A stretch of 64,000 nucleotides of DNA from Microbacterium sp. LCT-H2 (GCF_001866135.1 NZ_MODW01000004.1:124001-188000), one strand, 5' to 3'; positions 31,692 through 41,321 are shown, counted from the first letter of the stretch. Notes: generated by a model not told the origin, from the sequence alone. Made by a program: numbers and translations.

Positions 31692-34600
31692 TCAGAGGAG
31701 GCCGTCGGAGAGGGTGGTGGGGTTGCCGAAGCGGTGGTTGGTGATCGACACGGCCTGCTCATGCAGGAACGGGAGCATCTCGACCCGGCCCGCTCCGGTC
31801 ACGGCGTGCGACCACACCGCGACGTCGGGGCTGCCGTCGAGGGCCGTGTGCAGCGCGGCGGCATCCCCACCGACGAGCCGCACCCGCTGCCACGACCGGG
31901 CGCCCTTCGCGTAGCGCTTGGTCCACGCGGCATCGGACTCGGTCTTCACGCTCACGCCCTGGGCCTTGAGCGCCTTCTCCACGCGGGACGGCAGCGACGC
32001 GGCCGACAGGGTGAACGGACTGCCGCTGCGCAGGGCGGCGGCGAGCACCCGGACCCCCTCGGCCAACGGCGCGTCCTCGGCGATGCGCACATCGACGGCC
32101 ACCGGACGGTACCGGAACACGTTGCGCTCGACGCCGAGTCCGGACTTGTCGCTCACGGCGCCGAACTCGTCGATCCACGCGCGCTCATCGGCGGCCGCGG
32201 CGCGGTGCAGCCACTCGATGCCCACGGGGTCGAGCTCGGGAGCAGCCGCCTCCAGCAGCCCGGTCACGGCGGGGGTCACCGCCGCCCCCGGAGCCGCGGC
32301 GGGCAGCTCGCCCGCACGCCACTCGCCCAGACCGAAGAGGTAGTTCGGGCCGCCGGCCTTGGCTCCGGCGCCCACGGCCGAGCGCTTCCACCCGCCGAAC
32401 GGCTGACGCTGCACGATGGCGCCGGTGATGCCCCGATTCACGTACAGGTTGCCGGCCTCGACACGGTCCAGCCAGGTCGCGACCTCGGCGGAGTCCAGCG
32501 AGTGCAGCCCCGCGGTGAGGCCGTAGTCGACGGCGTTCTGCAGCCGGATGGCTTCGTCGAGGTCCTTCGCGTGCATGATGCCGAGCACGGGTCCGAAGAA
32601 CTCGGTCAGGTGGAAGTACGAGCCCTCGCGCACGCCGGTCTTCACCCCCGGCGTCCACTGCTTCCCCTCGGCGTCGAGCTTCCGGGGCTCCACGAGCCAG
32701 CGCTCGCCCTTGTCGAGCGTGGTGAGCGCGGTGAGGAGCTTGCCGTTCGCGGGCTCGATGATCGGCCCCATCTGCGTGGCGGGGTCATCGGGAAGCCCGA
32801 CGCGCATCGAGGTGACCGCGTCCACGAGCTGTCGCTCGAAGCGCTTCGAGTCGGCCACCGACCCGACGAGGATCGCCAGCGACGCGGCCGAGCACTTCTG
32901 CCCGGCGTGGCCGAACGCGCTGCGGGCGACGTCGGCGGCCGCGAGGTCGAGGTCGGCCGACGGCGTCACGATGATGGCGTTCTTGCCGCTGGTCTCGGCG
33001 AGCAGCGGCAGGTCGGCGCGGAAGGAGCGGAAGAGCTGCGCGGTCTCGTAGGCCCCGGTGAGGATGACCCGGTCGACCTGGGGGCTCGCGACCAGGCGGG
33101 TGCCGAGGACGCGGGAGGCGAGGTCGACGAGGGCGAGCAGATCGCGCGGGACGCCCGCGGCCCACAGCGCCTCGACCATCACGGCACCGCACCGCTGGGT
33201 GAGCTTCGCGGGCTTGATGATCACACCGGATCCGGAGGCGAGGCCGGCGAGCACACCGCCGGCGGGGATCGCCACGGGGAAGTTCCACGGCGGCGTGACC
33301 ACGGTCACCTTCGACGGCACGAACTCGGCACCGGGGATGGCCTCGAGGTCCTTCGCGCGCTCGGCGTAGTAGTGCGCGAAGTCGATCGCCTCGCTGACCT
33401 CGGGGTCGGCCTCGGCGATGGTCTTGCCGGCCTCGTGCGCCATGATCTCCAGCAGCTCGCCGCGGCGAGCGGCCAGCTCGTCGCCCGCACGGTGCAGGAC
33501 GGCGGCGCGCTCGGCGGCGGGGAGCGCCGCCCATCTCCCGGCGGCGGACGTGGCGGCGGCGAACACGGCGTCCAGCTCGGCGTCGGTCTCGATGCGGGCC
33601 GCGGCGATCGCGTCCCGGCCGAGCGTGGAGGACACCGAACGCTGCAGGATCTCCCGACCCCACGCGCGGTTCGCGGCGAGGGCGGGATCGGTGTCAGGCT
33701 CGTTCGCGAAGCCGTCCGTGGTGTTCTCGGGGCGCGGAGCCGTGCGGTCCTGCGTGCGGTTCGGGCCCGGCACTGACGGGTCGGCGACGAGCGCGGCGAG
33801 AGAGCGCTCGAAGCGCTCCCGTTCGCGGGTGAGCAGGGTCGGGTTCGAGGCCAGCTCGAACACCGCCGACATGAAGTTCTCGGGGCTCGCGTTCTCCTCG
33901 AGGCGCCGCACGAGATAGGCGATCGCGACGTCGAACTCCGCCGGGTTGACGACCGGCGTGTAGAGCAGGAGGCGGCCGACGTCCTTGCGGACGGCCTCGG
34001 CCTGCCCGGTCGCCATGCCGAGCAGCATCTCGTACTCCACGGCCTCGGTCACGCCACGGGCCTTCGCGAGGAGCCAGGTGTAGGCGATGTCGAAGAGGTT
34101 GTGACCGGCGACGCCGATGCGGACGGCGTCGAGCCGCTCGGGGGTCATCGCCCAGTCGAGCACGCGCTTGTAGTTCGTGTCGGAGTCCTGCTTGGTGCCG
34201 TAGGTCGCGAGCGGCCAGCCGTGCACCTTCGCGTCAACCTCCTCCATCGCGAGGTTCGCGCCCTTGACCACGCGTACCTTGATCGGCGCTCCGCCCTTGG
34301 CTCGGCGAGCGGCGGCCCACTCCTGGAGACGCTGCATGGCGCCGAGCGCATCGGGGAGGTACGCCTGCAGCACGATGCCCGCCTCGAGGTCTTCCAGGCC
34401 GGGCTGGTCGAGGATGCTCGTGAAGGCCGCGATCGTCAGGTCGAGGTCGCGGTACTCCTCCATGTCGAGGTTGATGAACTTCTGGGTCCCGGTGCGGGCC
34501 CCCTTCGCCTCGGCCTTGGCCGCGAGCCGGTACAGCGGGGTGAGCTTCTCGACGACGTCGGCGACGGCCTCGTCGAACGACCACATGGAGAGCTGGCTGA

Positions 34601-35147
34601 CGACGCTCGAGACCTTGATCGAGACGTAGTCGACGTCCGGACGGGCGAGGAAGTCGTACGTGCCCTGCAGCCGACGTCCCGCCTCGCGCTCGCCGAGCAC
34701 GGCCTCGCCGAGGAGGTTCAGGTTGAGGCGGTTGCCGGTCTTGCGGAGCTTGGCGATCGCGGGGCCGAGCTTGGACGGCGTGGCGTCGAGCACGAGGTGG
34801 CCGACCATGGCCCGCAGCACGCGCCGCGAGATCGGCACAACGACGTTCGGGAGCTTCGGCGCCCAGAACCCGCCCGCCTTGATGGCGGCCCGGAGATAGC
34901 CGGGAAGCAGCGTGGGCGTGATGTCGGAGAGCTCGGCGAGCTTGCGGCCGGCGACCCGCAGATCCTCCGGACGCATGACGCCGTCCACGAAGCCGACGGT
35001 GAAGGCCAGACCGTTCGGGTCTTTGAGCACCTCGGAGAGGCGCTGGGCTGCGGGCTCGACCGGGTGGGTCTCGCTTTCGGCGAGCCAGCGCTGCACGAGC
35101 GCGGCGACCTCTTCGGTGCGGGGGGTGGTGTCGTCGATGACGGTCAT
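31692..35147 (-). CDS. putA: Bifunctional proline dehydrogenase / P5C dehydrogenase PutA
   Basis: A 1151-residue enzyme oxidising proline to glutamate. The FAD proline-dehydrogenase part (about 100-440) has FINLDMEEYRDLDLT, QAYLPDALGAMQRL and KVRVVKGANL. The NAD aldehyde-dehydrogenase part (about 500-960) has TPPWNFPVAIPAGG, the general-base Glu in LAETSGKNAI (near 717) and the nucleophile Cys in GHAGQKCSAASLAI (near 750). About 190 C-terminal residues follow. There is no N-terminal DNA-binding domain, so regulation is external; the divergent LysR gene is the candidate. The ribosome site AGGAAGG precedes the ATG. Confidence 0.96.
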   Translation of the reverse strand: MTVIDDTTPRTEEVAALVQRWLAESETHPVEPAAQRLSEVLKDPNGLAFTVGFVDGVMRPEDLRVAGRKLAELSDITPTLLPGYLRAAIKAGGFWAPKLPNVVVPISRRVLRAMVGHLVLDATPSKLGPAIAKLRKTGNRLNLNLLGEAVLGEREAGRRLQGTYDFLARPDVDYVSIKVSSVVSQLSMWSFDEAVADVVEKLTPLYRLAAKAEAKGARTGTQKFINLDMEEYRDLDLTIAAFTSILDQPGLEDLEAGIVLQAYLPDALGAMQRLQEWAAARRAKGGAPIKVRVVKGANLAMEEVDAKVHGWPLATYGTKQDSDTNYKRVLDWAMTPERLDAVRIGVAGHNLFDIAYTWLLAKARGVTEAVEYEMLLGMATGQAEAVRKDVGRLLLYTPVVNPAEFDVAIAYLVRRLEENASPENFMSAVFELASNPTLLTRERERFERSLAALVADPSVPGPNRTQDRTAPRPENTTDGFANEPDTDPALAANRAWGREILQRSVSSTLGRDAIAAARIETDAELDAVFAAATSAAGRWAALPAAERAAVLHRAGDELAARRGELLEIMAHEAGKTIAEADPEVSEAIDFAHYYAERAKDLEAIPGAEFVPSKVTVVTPPWNFPVAIPAGGVLAGLASGSGVIIKPAKLTQRCGAVMVEALWAAGVPRDLLALVDLASRVLGTRLVASPQVDRVILTGAYETAQLFRSFRADLPLLAETSGKNAIIVTPSADLDLAAADVARSAFGHAGQKCSAASLAILVGSVADSKRFERQLVDAVTSMRVGLPDDPATQMGPIIEPANGKLLTALTTLDKGERWLVEPRKLDAEGKQWTPGVKTGVREGSYFHLTEFFGPVLGIMHAKDLDEAIRLQNAVDYGLTAGLHSLDSAEVATWLDRVEAGNLYVNRGITGAIVQRQPFGGWKRSAVGAGAKAGGPNYLFGLGEWRAGELPAAAPGAAVTPAVTGLLEAAAPELDPVGIEWLHRAAAADERAWIDEFGAVSDKSGLGVERNVFRYRPVAVDVRIAEDAPLAEGVRVLAAALRSGSPFTLSAASLPSRVEKALKAQGVSVKTESDAAWTKRYAKGARSWQRVRLVGGDAAALHTALDGSPDVAVWSHAVTGAGRVEMLPFLHEQAVSITNHRFGNPTTLSDGLL

Positions 35148-35174
35148 GAAGCGGGGTACCTTCCTCGGCCTCGC

Positions 35175-35213
35175 ACACCCGGGTGTCGTGTGTGGCTGGA
35201 TCATTGTCCAGCC
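35175..35213. promoter_or_regulatory. Twin palindromes in the putA-lysR intergenic region
   Basis: ACACCCGGGTGT (35175-35186) is a perfect 12-bp palindrome. GGCTGGA (35194-35200) is mirrored by TCCAGCC (35207-35213) with 6 bases between. Both sit in the putA upstream region, and the second has the arm spacing of a LysR-type site. Confidence 0.5.
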
Positions 35214-35284
35214 GCTCGGTAGACTCCGTCTATCAACCGATTCGAGTGGATTCTGTTCACTCATCCCGAACGATCGGAACGGCC

Positions 35285-36193
35285 GTGCTCGATGTCCATC
35301 GCCTGCGTCTGCTGGTGGAGCTGTCGCGGCGCGGCACGCTCTCCGCCGTGGCCGATGCGCTGTCCTACAGCAAGGCCTCCGTGTCTCAGCAGCTCGCCGC
35401 GCTGGAGCGCGATGTCGGGGTGCCGCTGCTGCGTCGGGTCGGTCGCGGCGTGCAGTTCACGCCGCAGGGGAATGTGCTGGTCGCCGAGGCCATCGGCATC
35501 CTCGATCAGCTCGAGCACGCCCAGGTCGCCGTCGCCGAATCGCTCACCGAGGTGACCGGCACCGTGCGCCTCGCGGTGTTCCAGTCCACCGCGCACTCCC
35601 TGCTGCCCCGCGCCCTCGCAGCCCTCGGCGAGCGCCACCCCGCCCTGCGCGTCGAGGTGACCGAGCGCGACCCGGAGTCCGGCCTGGTCGGCGTCTCCAG
35701 CCGCGACTACGACCTCATCCTCGCGGAGCAGTATCCGGGCCACACGCGCCCCATCCACGCCGATCTCGACCGCGTGGTGCTCGCGCATGACGCCATCGCC
35801 CTCGCCCGGCGCCCGGGAGCGTCGGAAGCCGCCGATCCCGTGGCCGCCCTGTGGGCGACCCGCGCCGAGCCGTGGGTGCTCGAACCCGCCGGGACCGCCT
35901 CCCGCGCGTGGGCCGAGCAGCTCTGCCGCACCGCCGGGTTCGAGCCCGACGTGCGCTTCGAGCTGGCCGACCTCACCGCGCACGTCCGGCTCATCCACGC
36001 GGGACTCGCGGTCGGGCTGCTCCCCGAGCTCGTGTGGGCGGGCGACACCCCGACGGTCGACCTGGCACCACTGCCGCAGGAACCGCGCCGGGAGATCTTC
36101 TCCTCCGCGCGGCGGGTCTCCGCGGACGCCCCGTCGATCCGCGCCGTCCGCGCCGCGCTCGCCGACGCCGCCTCCCGCAACCTCCTGGACTGA
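35285..36193 (+). CDS. LysR-family regulator, candidate putA activator
   Basis: A 302-residue regulator. The HTH (about 1-60) reads LDVHRLRLLVELSRRGTLSAVADALSYSKASVSQQLAALE, and the type 2 periplasmic-binding fold follows (about 88-295) with VRLAVFQSTAHSLLPRALAAL. It is divergent from putA across a 137-base gap with palindromes, the usual arrangement for a LysR protein controlling its neighbour. The GTG start at 35285 places the HTH at the N-terminus, as usual. Confidence 0.88.
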   Translation: MLDVHRLRLLVELSRRGTLSAVADALSYSKASVSQQLAALERDVGVPLLRRVGRGVQFTPQGNVLVAEAIGILDQLEHAQVAVAESLTEVTGTVRLAVFQSTAHSLLPRALAALGERHPALRVEVTERDPESGLVGVSSRDYDLILAEQYPGHTRPIHADLDRVVLAHDAIALARRPGASEAADPVAALWATRAEPWVLEPAGTASRAWAEQLCRTAGFEPDVRFELADLTAHVRLIHAGLAVGLLPELVWAGDTPTVDLAPLPQEPRREIFSSARRVSADAPSIRAVRAALADAASRNLLD

Positions 36194-36215
36194 CGCCGCT
36201 CCGATCTCCGGGAAT

Positions 36216-36231
36216 ATGCATGCACATGCAT
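36216..36231. promoter_or_regulatory. Palindrome ATGCATG-CA-CATGCAT before the nitroreductase
   Basis: Seven-base perfect arms around a 2-base centre, about 65 bases upstream of the nitroreductase start, in an A/T-richer patch (GGAATATGCATGC). A good operator candidate for an unknown dimeric regulator. Confidence 0.5.
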
Positions 36232-36296
36232 CGGTTCATCCCCCGTGTACGCGGACGACGGTGTCCGACCCCCCACCCCGTCCGAAAGGCACTTCC

Positions 36297-36884
36297 GTGA
36301 GCACTCCCGTCATCGACCGCACCGCCCCGACCGAGCACCCCGTCCTCGACGTCCTCGCCGGCCGCTGGAGCCCCCGCGCCTATGACGCGCAGCACCCGAT
36401 CGACGAGGCCAAGCTCGCCACCGCCCTCGAGGCCGCACGCTGGAGCCCGTCCGCCAACAACATCCAGCCCTGGCGCTTCATCGTCGCCCGCCGCGGCACT
36501 GCCCTGCACGCCCAGATCGTCGACGCGCTGATGGGCTTCAACCAGGCCTGGGCCGGCAACGCGGCCGTCCTCGTCGTCGCGATCGCCGAGACCGCGACCG
36601 CCGACGGCACGCCGATCAGCCACGCGTTCTACGACCTCGGCCAGGCCGTGGCGCACTTCTCCGTGCAGGCCCACCACGACGGCCTCGTCGTGCACCAGAT
36701 GAGCGGCTTCGACCCCGAGGTCGTCCGCGAGTTCGCCGACCTGGACGCCCGTTTCACCCCCGCCACCGTCATCGCCGTCGGCGAGTTCGGCGACATCGAG
36801 GCTCTGCCGGAGGTGCTGCAGGAGCGCGAGGTCGCCCCGCGCGTGCGCCGTCCGATCGCGGAGACGGTCGTCCTCAGCGCCTGA
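36297..36884 (+). CDS. Nitroreductase-family FMN oxidoreductase
   Basis: A 195-residue flavoprotein. RWSPRAYD (near 24), ARWSPSANNIQPWRFIV (near 50) and DLGQAVAHFSVQAHHDGLVVHQMSGFD (near 108) are the FMN-binding and helix signatures of the family. It reduces nitro compounds or quinones using NAD(P)H. The GTG start follows the ribosome site GAAAGG at a normal distance. Its gene ends at a clear bidirectional terminator. Confidence 0.9.
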   Translation: MSTPVIDRTAPTEHPVLDVLAGRWSPRAYDAQHPIDEAKLATALEAARWSPSANNIQPWRFIVARRGTALHAQIVDALMGFNQAWAGNAAVLVVAIAETATADGTPISHAFYDLGQAVAHFSVQAHHDGLVVHQMSGFDPEVVREFADLDARFTPATVIAVGEFGDIEALPEVLQEREVAPRVRRPIAETVVLSA

Positions 36885-36895
36885 GCATCGACGCA

Positions 36896-36934
36896 CGAAA
36901 GGCCCGGCAGGCGTCACGCCTACCGGGCCTTTCG
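36896..36934. terminator. Bidirectional terminator between nitroreductase and clpB
   Basis: CGAAAGGCCCGG (36896-36907) pairs with CCGGGCCTTTCG (36923-36934). The T-run of the right arm serves the plus strand, and the A-run of the left arm serves the minus strand. A nested AGGCG/CGCCT arm lies in the loop. Confidence 0.88.
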
Positions 36935-36953
36935 TCGTCTCTGCCGATCCCGA

Positions 36954-39167
36954 TCAGTCGTCGAGCAGCTCGGCCTCGATCACGTCGTCCTCGTCCTCGG
37001 GCTCCGGCTCCGGGGTGGTCGCGGTGAGCACGAGGCCCGTGCCGTCGGCCGCCACGTCCACCCGGACGGTGTCGCCGTCGTGCACGCCACCCGAGAGGAG
37101 GGCGGTCGCCAGCTTGTTCTGCACCTCGGTCTGGATGAGGCGACGCAGCGGGCGGGCGCCGAACACCGGGTCGTAGCCGCGCTCGGCCAGCCACGACCGC
37201 GCCCCGGGAGTGACCGCGAGCGTGAGGCGACGGTCGCGCAGCCGGTCGTGCAGCTGGTCGACCGACAGCTCCACGATCTGCGCGAGGTCGTCCTCGGTGA
37301 GCGCCTGGAACATCACGATGTCGTCGAGACGGTTCAGGAACTCCGGCCGGAACGCCTGGCGCACGAGCGCCATCACCTGCTCCCGCTTCTCCTCCACGGA
37401 GAGCACGGGGTCGATGAGGATCGGCGAGCCGAGGTTCGAGGTCAGGATGAGGATCACGTTCGAGAAGTCGACCGTGCGCCCCTGCCCGTCGGTCAGCCGC
37501 CCGTCGTCGAGCACCTGAAGCAGCACGTCGAACACCTCGGGGTGCGCCTTCTCGACCTCGTCGAGCAGGATCACGCTGTACGGACGACGCCGCACGGCCT
37601 CGGTGAGCTGACCGCCCTGCTCGTAGCCGACGTACCCGGGAGGGGCACCGACGAGCCGCGAGACCGAGTGCTTCTCGCCGTACTCCGACATGTCGATGCG
37701 CACCATGGCGTGCTCGTCGTCGAAGAGGAACTGCGCGAGCGCCTTGGCCAGCTCGGTCTTGCCGACACCGGTCGGGCCGAGGAACAGGAACGAGCCGGTG
37801 GGACGACCGGGATCGCTGATGCCCGCACGCGAGCGGCGCACCGCGTCGGACACCGCCTTGACGGCGTCCTTCTGTCCGATGAGGCGCTTGCCGAGCTCGT
37901 TCTCCAGATGCAGGAGCTTCTCGCTCTCCCCCTGCAGCAGCCGCCCGACCGGAATGCCGGTCCAGGCCGCGATCACGGCTGCGATGTCTTCCTCGGTGAC
38001 CTGCTCGTTCACCATGCGCGGCTCGCTCGAGGCGGTGGCCTCGGCCTGCTCGGCCTCGGCGATGTCGCGCTCCAGGCGCTTGATCGTCTCGTACTCGAGC
38101 TTCGACGCCTTCGTGTAGTCGGCGTTGCGCATGGCGAGGTCGCGCTGGGTAATCGCGTCGTCGAGCTGCTTCTTCAGCTCCCCGACCCGGTTCAGGCCCT
38201 GCCGCTCCCGCGCCCACCGCGCTTCGAGTCCGGCGAGCTCCTTCTCGAGCTCGACGAGGTGCTCGCGGAGGGTGCCGAGGCGCTCCTTGGACGCGGCGTC
38301 CTTCTCCCGCTTGAGCGCGAGCTCCTCCAGCTTGAGCCGGTCGACCTGACGCTTGAGCTGGTCGATCTCGACGGGAGAGGAGTCGATCTCCATCTTCAGG
38401 CGCGACATCGACTCGTCGATCAGGTCGATGGCCTTGTCCGGCAGCTGCCGCGCGGGCAGATACCGGTTGGAGAGGGAGGCCGCGGCCACGAGCGCACTGT
38501 CGGAGATGGTCACCCCGTGGTGCGCCTCGTACCGCCCCTTGAGCCCGCGGAGGATCGCGATCGTGTCCTCGACCGTCGGCTCGCCGACGTACACCTGCTG
38601 GAAGCGCCGCTCGAGGGCGGCGTCCTTCTCGATGAACTCGCGGTACTCGTTGAGCGTGGTGGCGCCGATGAGCCGCAGCTCGCCGCGCGCCAGCATCGGC
38701 TTGAGCATGTTCGAGGCCGCGACAGACCCCTCGCCTCCGCCTGCGCCCATGAGCACGTGCAGCTCGTCGATGAACGTGATGACCTGGCCGTCCGACTCGG
38801 TGATCTCCTTGAGCACCTGCTTCAGACGCTCCTCGAACTGGCCGCGGTACATCGCACCCGCGACGAGCGCGGAGATGTCGAGCGAGACGAGCTCCTTGTC
38901 CTTGAGGGACTCGGCGACGTCGCCCGCGACGATGCGCTGCGCGAGGCCTTCGACCACCGCGGTCTTGCCGACGCCGGGCTCACCGATCAGCACCGGGTTG
39001 TTCTTGGTGCGGCGGGTGAGCACCTGGCTGACGCGCCGGATCTCACTGTCCCGTCCGATGACGGGGTCGAGCTTGCCCTCCCGGGCGCGGTCGGTCAGGT
39101 TGATGCCGAACTGCTCGAGGGCGGACTGCTGTTCCTGGTTCGGGGATCCGGTCTGCGGGGTGGTCAT
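36954..39167 (-). CDS. clpB: ClpB disaggregase lacking the N-terminal domain
   Basis: A 737-residue AAA+ chaperone that refolds aggregates together with DnaK. Domain D1 has GEPGVGKT (near 64) and the pore loop [11 protein letters not shown]. The long coiled-coil middle domain (about 275-395) is complete and marks ClpB rather than ClpC or ClpA. Domain D2 has GPTGVGKT (near 464) and the pore loop GYVGYEQGG. The usual 150-residue Clp_N domain is missing: the chain starts about 20 residues before the D1 region. The start is firm, with GGAGGAG before the ATG. A HAIR element overlaps its promoter. Confidence 0.95.
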   Translation of the reverse strand: MTTPQTGSPNQEQQSALEQFGINLTDRAREGKLDPVIGRDSEIRRVSQVLTRRTKNNPVLIGEPGVGKTAVVEGLAQRIVAGDVAESLKDKELVSLDISALVAGAMYRGQFEERLKQVLKEITESDGQVITFIDELHVLMGAGGGEGSVAASNMLKPMLARGELRLIGATTLNEYREFIEKDAALERRFQQVYVGEPTVEDTIAILRGLKGRYEAHHGVTISDSALVAAASLSNRYLPARQLPDKAIDLIDESMSRLKMEIDSSPVEIDQLKRQVDRLKLEELALKREKDAASKERLGTLREHLVELEKELAGLEARWARERQGLNRVGELKKQLDDAITQRDLAMRNADYTKASKLEYETIKRLERDIAEAEQAEATASSEPRMVNEQVTEEDIAAVIAAWTGIPVGRLLQGESEKLLHLENELGKRLIGQKDAVKAVSDAVRRSRAGISDPGRPTGSFLFLGPTGVGKTELAKALAQFLFDDEHAMVRIDMSEYGEKHSVSRLVGAPPGYVGYEQGGQLTEAVRRRPYSVILLDEVEKAHPEVFDVLLQVLDDGRLTDGQGRTVDFSNVILILTSNLGSPILIDPVLSVEEKREQVMALVRQAFRPEFLNRLDDIVMFQALTEDDLAQIVELSVDQLHDRLRDRRLTLAVTPGARSWLAERGYDPVFGARPLRRLIQTEVQNKLATALLSGGVHDGDTVRVDVAADGTGLVLTATTPEPEPEDEDDVIEAELLDD

Positions 39168-39197
39168 GCGCTCCTCCTGGAGATGCTCCTTCTGAAA

Positions 39198-39218
39198 GTT
39201 GAGTTTGGTTGACTCAAG
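39198..39218 (-). promoter_or_regulatory. HAIR element (HspR operator) at the clpB promoter
   Basis: On the minus strand CTTGAGT, 7 bases, ACTCAAC, matching the HspR inverted repeat CTTGAGT-N7-ACTCAAG at all but the last base. The clpB -10 candidate TAAACT (39216-39221) overlaps it, so HspR should repress clpB until heat shock. Confidence 0.88.
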
Positions 39219-39252
39219 TTTAGCATTCGGCGGTGCGCGGCTCCACCACCTC

Positions 39253-40452
39253 TCACCTCTCGCGGGCGACCTCGTCCCAGACGGCCGCCGCCACCTCACG
39301 CTTGGTCCCGGCCGCGCTCCGTGCCAGGGCTCCTCCGCGACCGAGGATGTGCACGGCGTTCTCGCCGCGTTCGAACCCCTGCTCCCAGCCGACCTCGTTC
39401 ACCACCAGCAGGTCGACCCCCTTGCGCTCCTGCTTGCCGCGTGCGCGGGCGAGCAGCTCGGCCTCGTCCTCCGGGGTCTCCGCCGCGAACGCGACGATGA
39501 GCTGCCCTTCCCGTCGGGAGTCCACGAGCGCGGCGACGATGTCCTCGTTCTCGACGAGTTCGATCGTGCCGACGCCGCCGCGGTCCTTGGTGAGCTTGCG
39601 GGCGGAGACCTCGACCGGTCGATAGTCGGCCACCGCCGCCGCCATCAGCACGACGTCGGCCGCCGCGGACTCCTCCTTCATCGCCCCGGACAGCTCGGCT
39701 GCCGTGCCGACCCGGACGATCCGGATGTGCGGGTGGCGGGCCTCCGCGAGCACGTTCCCGGAGACGTTCGCCGCGACGAGCGCCACCTCCGCGCCGCGCG
39801 CCGCCGCCTCCGCCGCGAGCGCGACTCCCTGGCGGCCGCTGCTCCGGTTGCCGAGGAAGCGCACCGGATCGATGGGTTCCCTCGTCCCACCCGCCGAGAC
39901 GACGACCCGCACGCCTCCGAGGTCGCCCGGCGTGATCAGCGCCTGGGCGGCGGCGAGGATCTCCTCCGGCTCGACCATGCGACCGGGGCCGCTGTCGCCG
40001 CCGGCCAGCTCGCCGTCGCCCGGTCCGACCACGTGCACGCCGCGGTCCCGGAGCGTCGCCATGTTCGCCTGCGTGGCGGGGTTCCGCCACATCTCCGCGT
40101 GCATCGCGGGGGCGACGAGCACCGGCGCCTCGGTCGCGAGCAGCGTCGTGCCGAGGAGGTCGTCGGCGAGGCCCGCGGCCATCTTCGCGAGGGAGTTCGC
40201 CGTGGCCGGGGCGATCACGACGAGGTCCGCCCCCTGCCCCAGGGCGACATGCCGGACGCGGGCGACGTCCTCGTGCACGCTCGTCGTCACCGGGTGCCGG
40301 CTCAGTGCCTCCCAGGTCGGCAGGCCCACGAAGCGCAGCGCATCCTCCGTAGGCACGACGGTCACGTCGTGACCGGCCTTGATGAGCAGGCGCACGAGGT
40401 GCACCGTCTTGTACGCGGCGATGCCGCCCGTGACTCCGACGACGATGTTCAC
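39253..40452 (-). CDS. coaBC: Phosphopantothenoylcysteine decarboxylase/synthetase CoaBC
   Basis: A 399-residue two-domain enzyme of coenzyme A synthesis. The flavin decarboxylase half (about 1-185) starts [12 protein letters not shown] and has [24 protein letters not shown] and APAMHAEMW. The CTP-dependent synthetase half has [30 protein letters not shown] and KLTKDRGG. At the flap where E. coli has ACGDxGxGRM this protein reads [10 protein letters not shown], so the reductive Cys is Gly. The GTG start follows CAGAAT (40459-40464) by 6 bases. Confidence 0.94.
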   Translation of the reverse strand: MNIVVGVTGGIAAYKTVHLVRLLIKAGHDVTVVPTEDALRFVGLPTWEALSRHPVTTSVHEDVARVRHVALGQGADLVVIAPATANSLAKMAAGLADDLLGTTLLATEAPVLVAPAMHAEMWRNPATQANMATLRDRGVHVVGPGDGELAGGDSGPGRMVEPEEILAAAQALITPGDLGGVRVVVSAGGTREPIDPVRFLGNRSSGRQGVALAAEAAARGAEVALVAANVSGNVLAEARHPHIRIVRVGTAAELSGAMKEESAAADVVLMAAAVADYRPVEVSARKLTKDRGGVGTIELVENEDIVAALVDSRREGQLIVAFAAETPEDEAELLARARGKQERKGVDLLVVNEVGWEQGFERGENAVHILGRGGALARSAAGTKREVAAAVWDEVARER

Positions 40453-40532
40453 GCCTCGATTCTGCCCCAGGGTGCGGACGCCCGGGTCGTCGCGCACCGA
40501 TCCGACCTCGGCCGCCTCGGCCGACCTCGACC

Positions 40533-40538
40533 TAGACT
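40533..40538 (+). promoter_or_regulatory. -10 box TAGACT for the NRDE gene
   Basis: TAGACT, CGGAGGC, then the GTG at 40546. Confidence 0.5.
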
Positions 40539-40545
40539 CGGAGGC

Positions 40546-41244
40546 GTGTGCACGGTGGTGATCGATGTCGAGGCTGCGGGATCCGCGCGGCTGCTGGCCG
40601 TCCGCGACGAGGACCCGGCCCGGGAGTGGGACGCCCTGGGCGAGTGGTGGCCCGAGGAGCATCCGGGGGTGATCGGCATCCGCGACCGCCGCGCCGGTGG
40701 GGCCTGGCTCGCCGTGAACCCCGCCGAACGACGCCTCGCCGTGCTCCTCAACCGCGCCGACGTGCAGGACCTCTCCGCGACCGCGGCCGTCTCCCGCGGC
40801 ACCCTTCCGCTCGCCGCGGTCACCGGTCGCTCTCCGCAGGGCGTGCCGCCGATGCACGGCTTCAATCTGCTCGAGGTCGGTCCGGAGGGCGCGCGAGTGC
40901 TCTCGTGGGACGGTGCCGAGCTGCGGGAGACCCCGATCGAGCCCGGGACGCACATGATCGCCCACGACGACCTCGACGACGAGGAGACCCCGCGCATCGC
41001 CGCGTGGCTCCCGGAGTTCCGGGCGCTCGGGCCCGCCGCGGCGAGCGCGGACTGGGCGGCCGAGTGGACCGCGCTCCTCGGATCCTCAGCGGCCCTGCCC
41101 CCGGAAGACGACCGCGCCATCATCCGCGACAACCGCCCGCACGGCTACCCGACGCAGTCCCTCCTCTACGCGGTCGCCACGGTCACGCCCGCCGGGGTCG
41201 ACGTCCGCGACGTCACCCTCCCCTCCCCCGCCCACTGGCACTGA
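40546..41244 (+). CDS. NRDE/TANGO2-family protein
   Basis: A 232-residue cytoplasmic protein. It begins GTG-Cys-Thr, giving the Cys2 typical of this Ntn-hydrolase-like family. The name-giving N-R-D-E positions are partly visible as VRDEDPAREWD, GIRDRRAGGAWLAVN and VLLNR. The eukaryotic relative TANGO2 has been linked to heme and lipid handling; the role in bacteria is open. The leaderless promoter and Cys2 together fix the start. Confidence 0.78.
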   Translation: MCTVVIDVEAAGSARLLAVRDEDPAREWDALGEWWPEEHPGVIGIRDRRAGGAWLAVNPAERRLAVLLNRADVQDLSATAAVSRGTLPLAAVTGRSPQGVPPMHGFNLLEVGPEGARVLSWDGAELRETPIEPGTHMIAHDDLDDEETPRIAAWLPEFRALGPAAASADWAAEWTALLGSSAALPPEDDRAIIRDNRPHGYPTQSLLYAVATVTPAGVDVRDVTLPSPAHWH

Positions 41245-41261
41245 CCCCCTCTGTCTCCCCC

Positions 41262-41288
41262 TTCTCCCCCTTCTCCCCCTTCTCCCCC
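41262..41288 (+). repeat. Three tandem TTCTCCCCC units
   Basis: Perfect 9-bp period, just after the NRDE stop, in a wider polypyrimidine run. It is a possible replication-slippage site and could form unusual DNA structure. Confidence 0.8.
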
Positions 41289-41321
41289 TCCACCCCTCCG
41301 CCCCTCCGCCCCTCGCGCCGC

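Noticed and set aside
31692..35147. Trifunctional PutA with a DNA-binding domain
   Set aside because: The N-terminus lacks a ribbon-helix-helix segment; it goes straight into the proline-dehydrogenase part.
37080..39212. Long open frame antisense to clpB
   Set aside because: Shadow of the coding strand; no ribosome site, promoter or recognisable domain.
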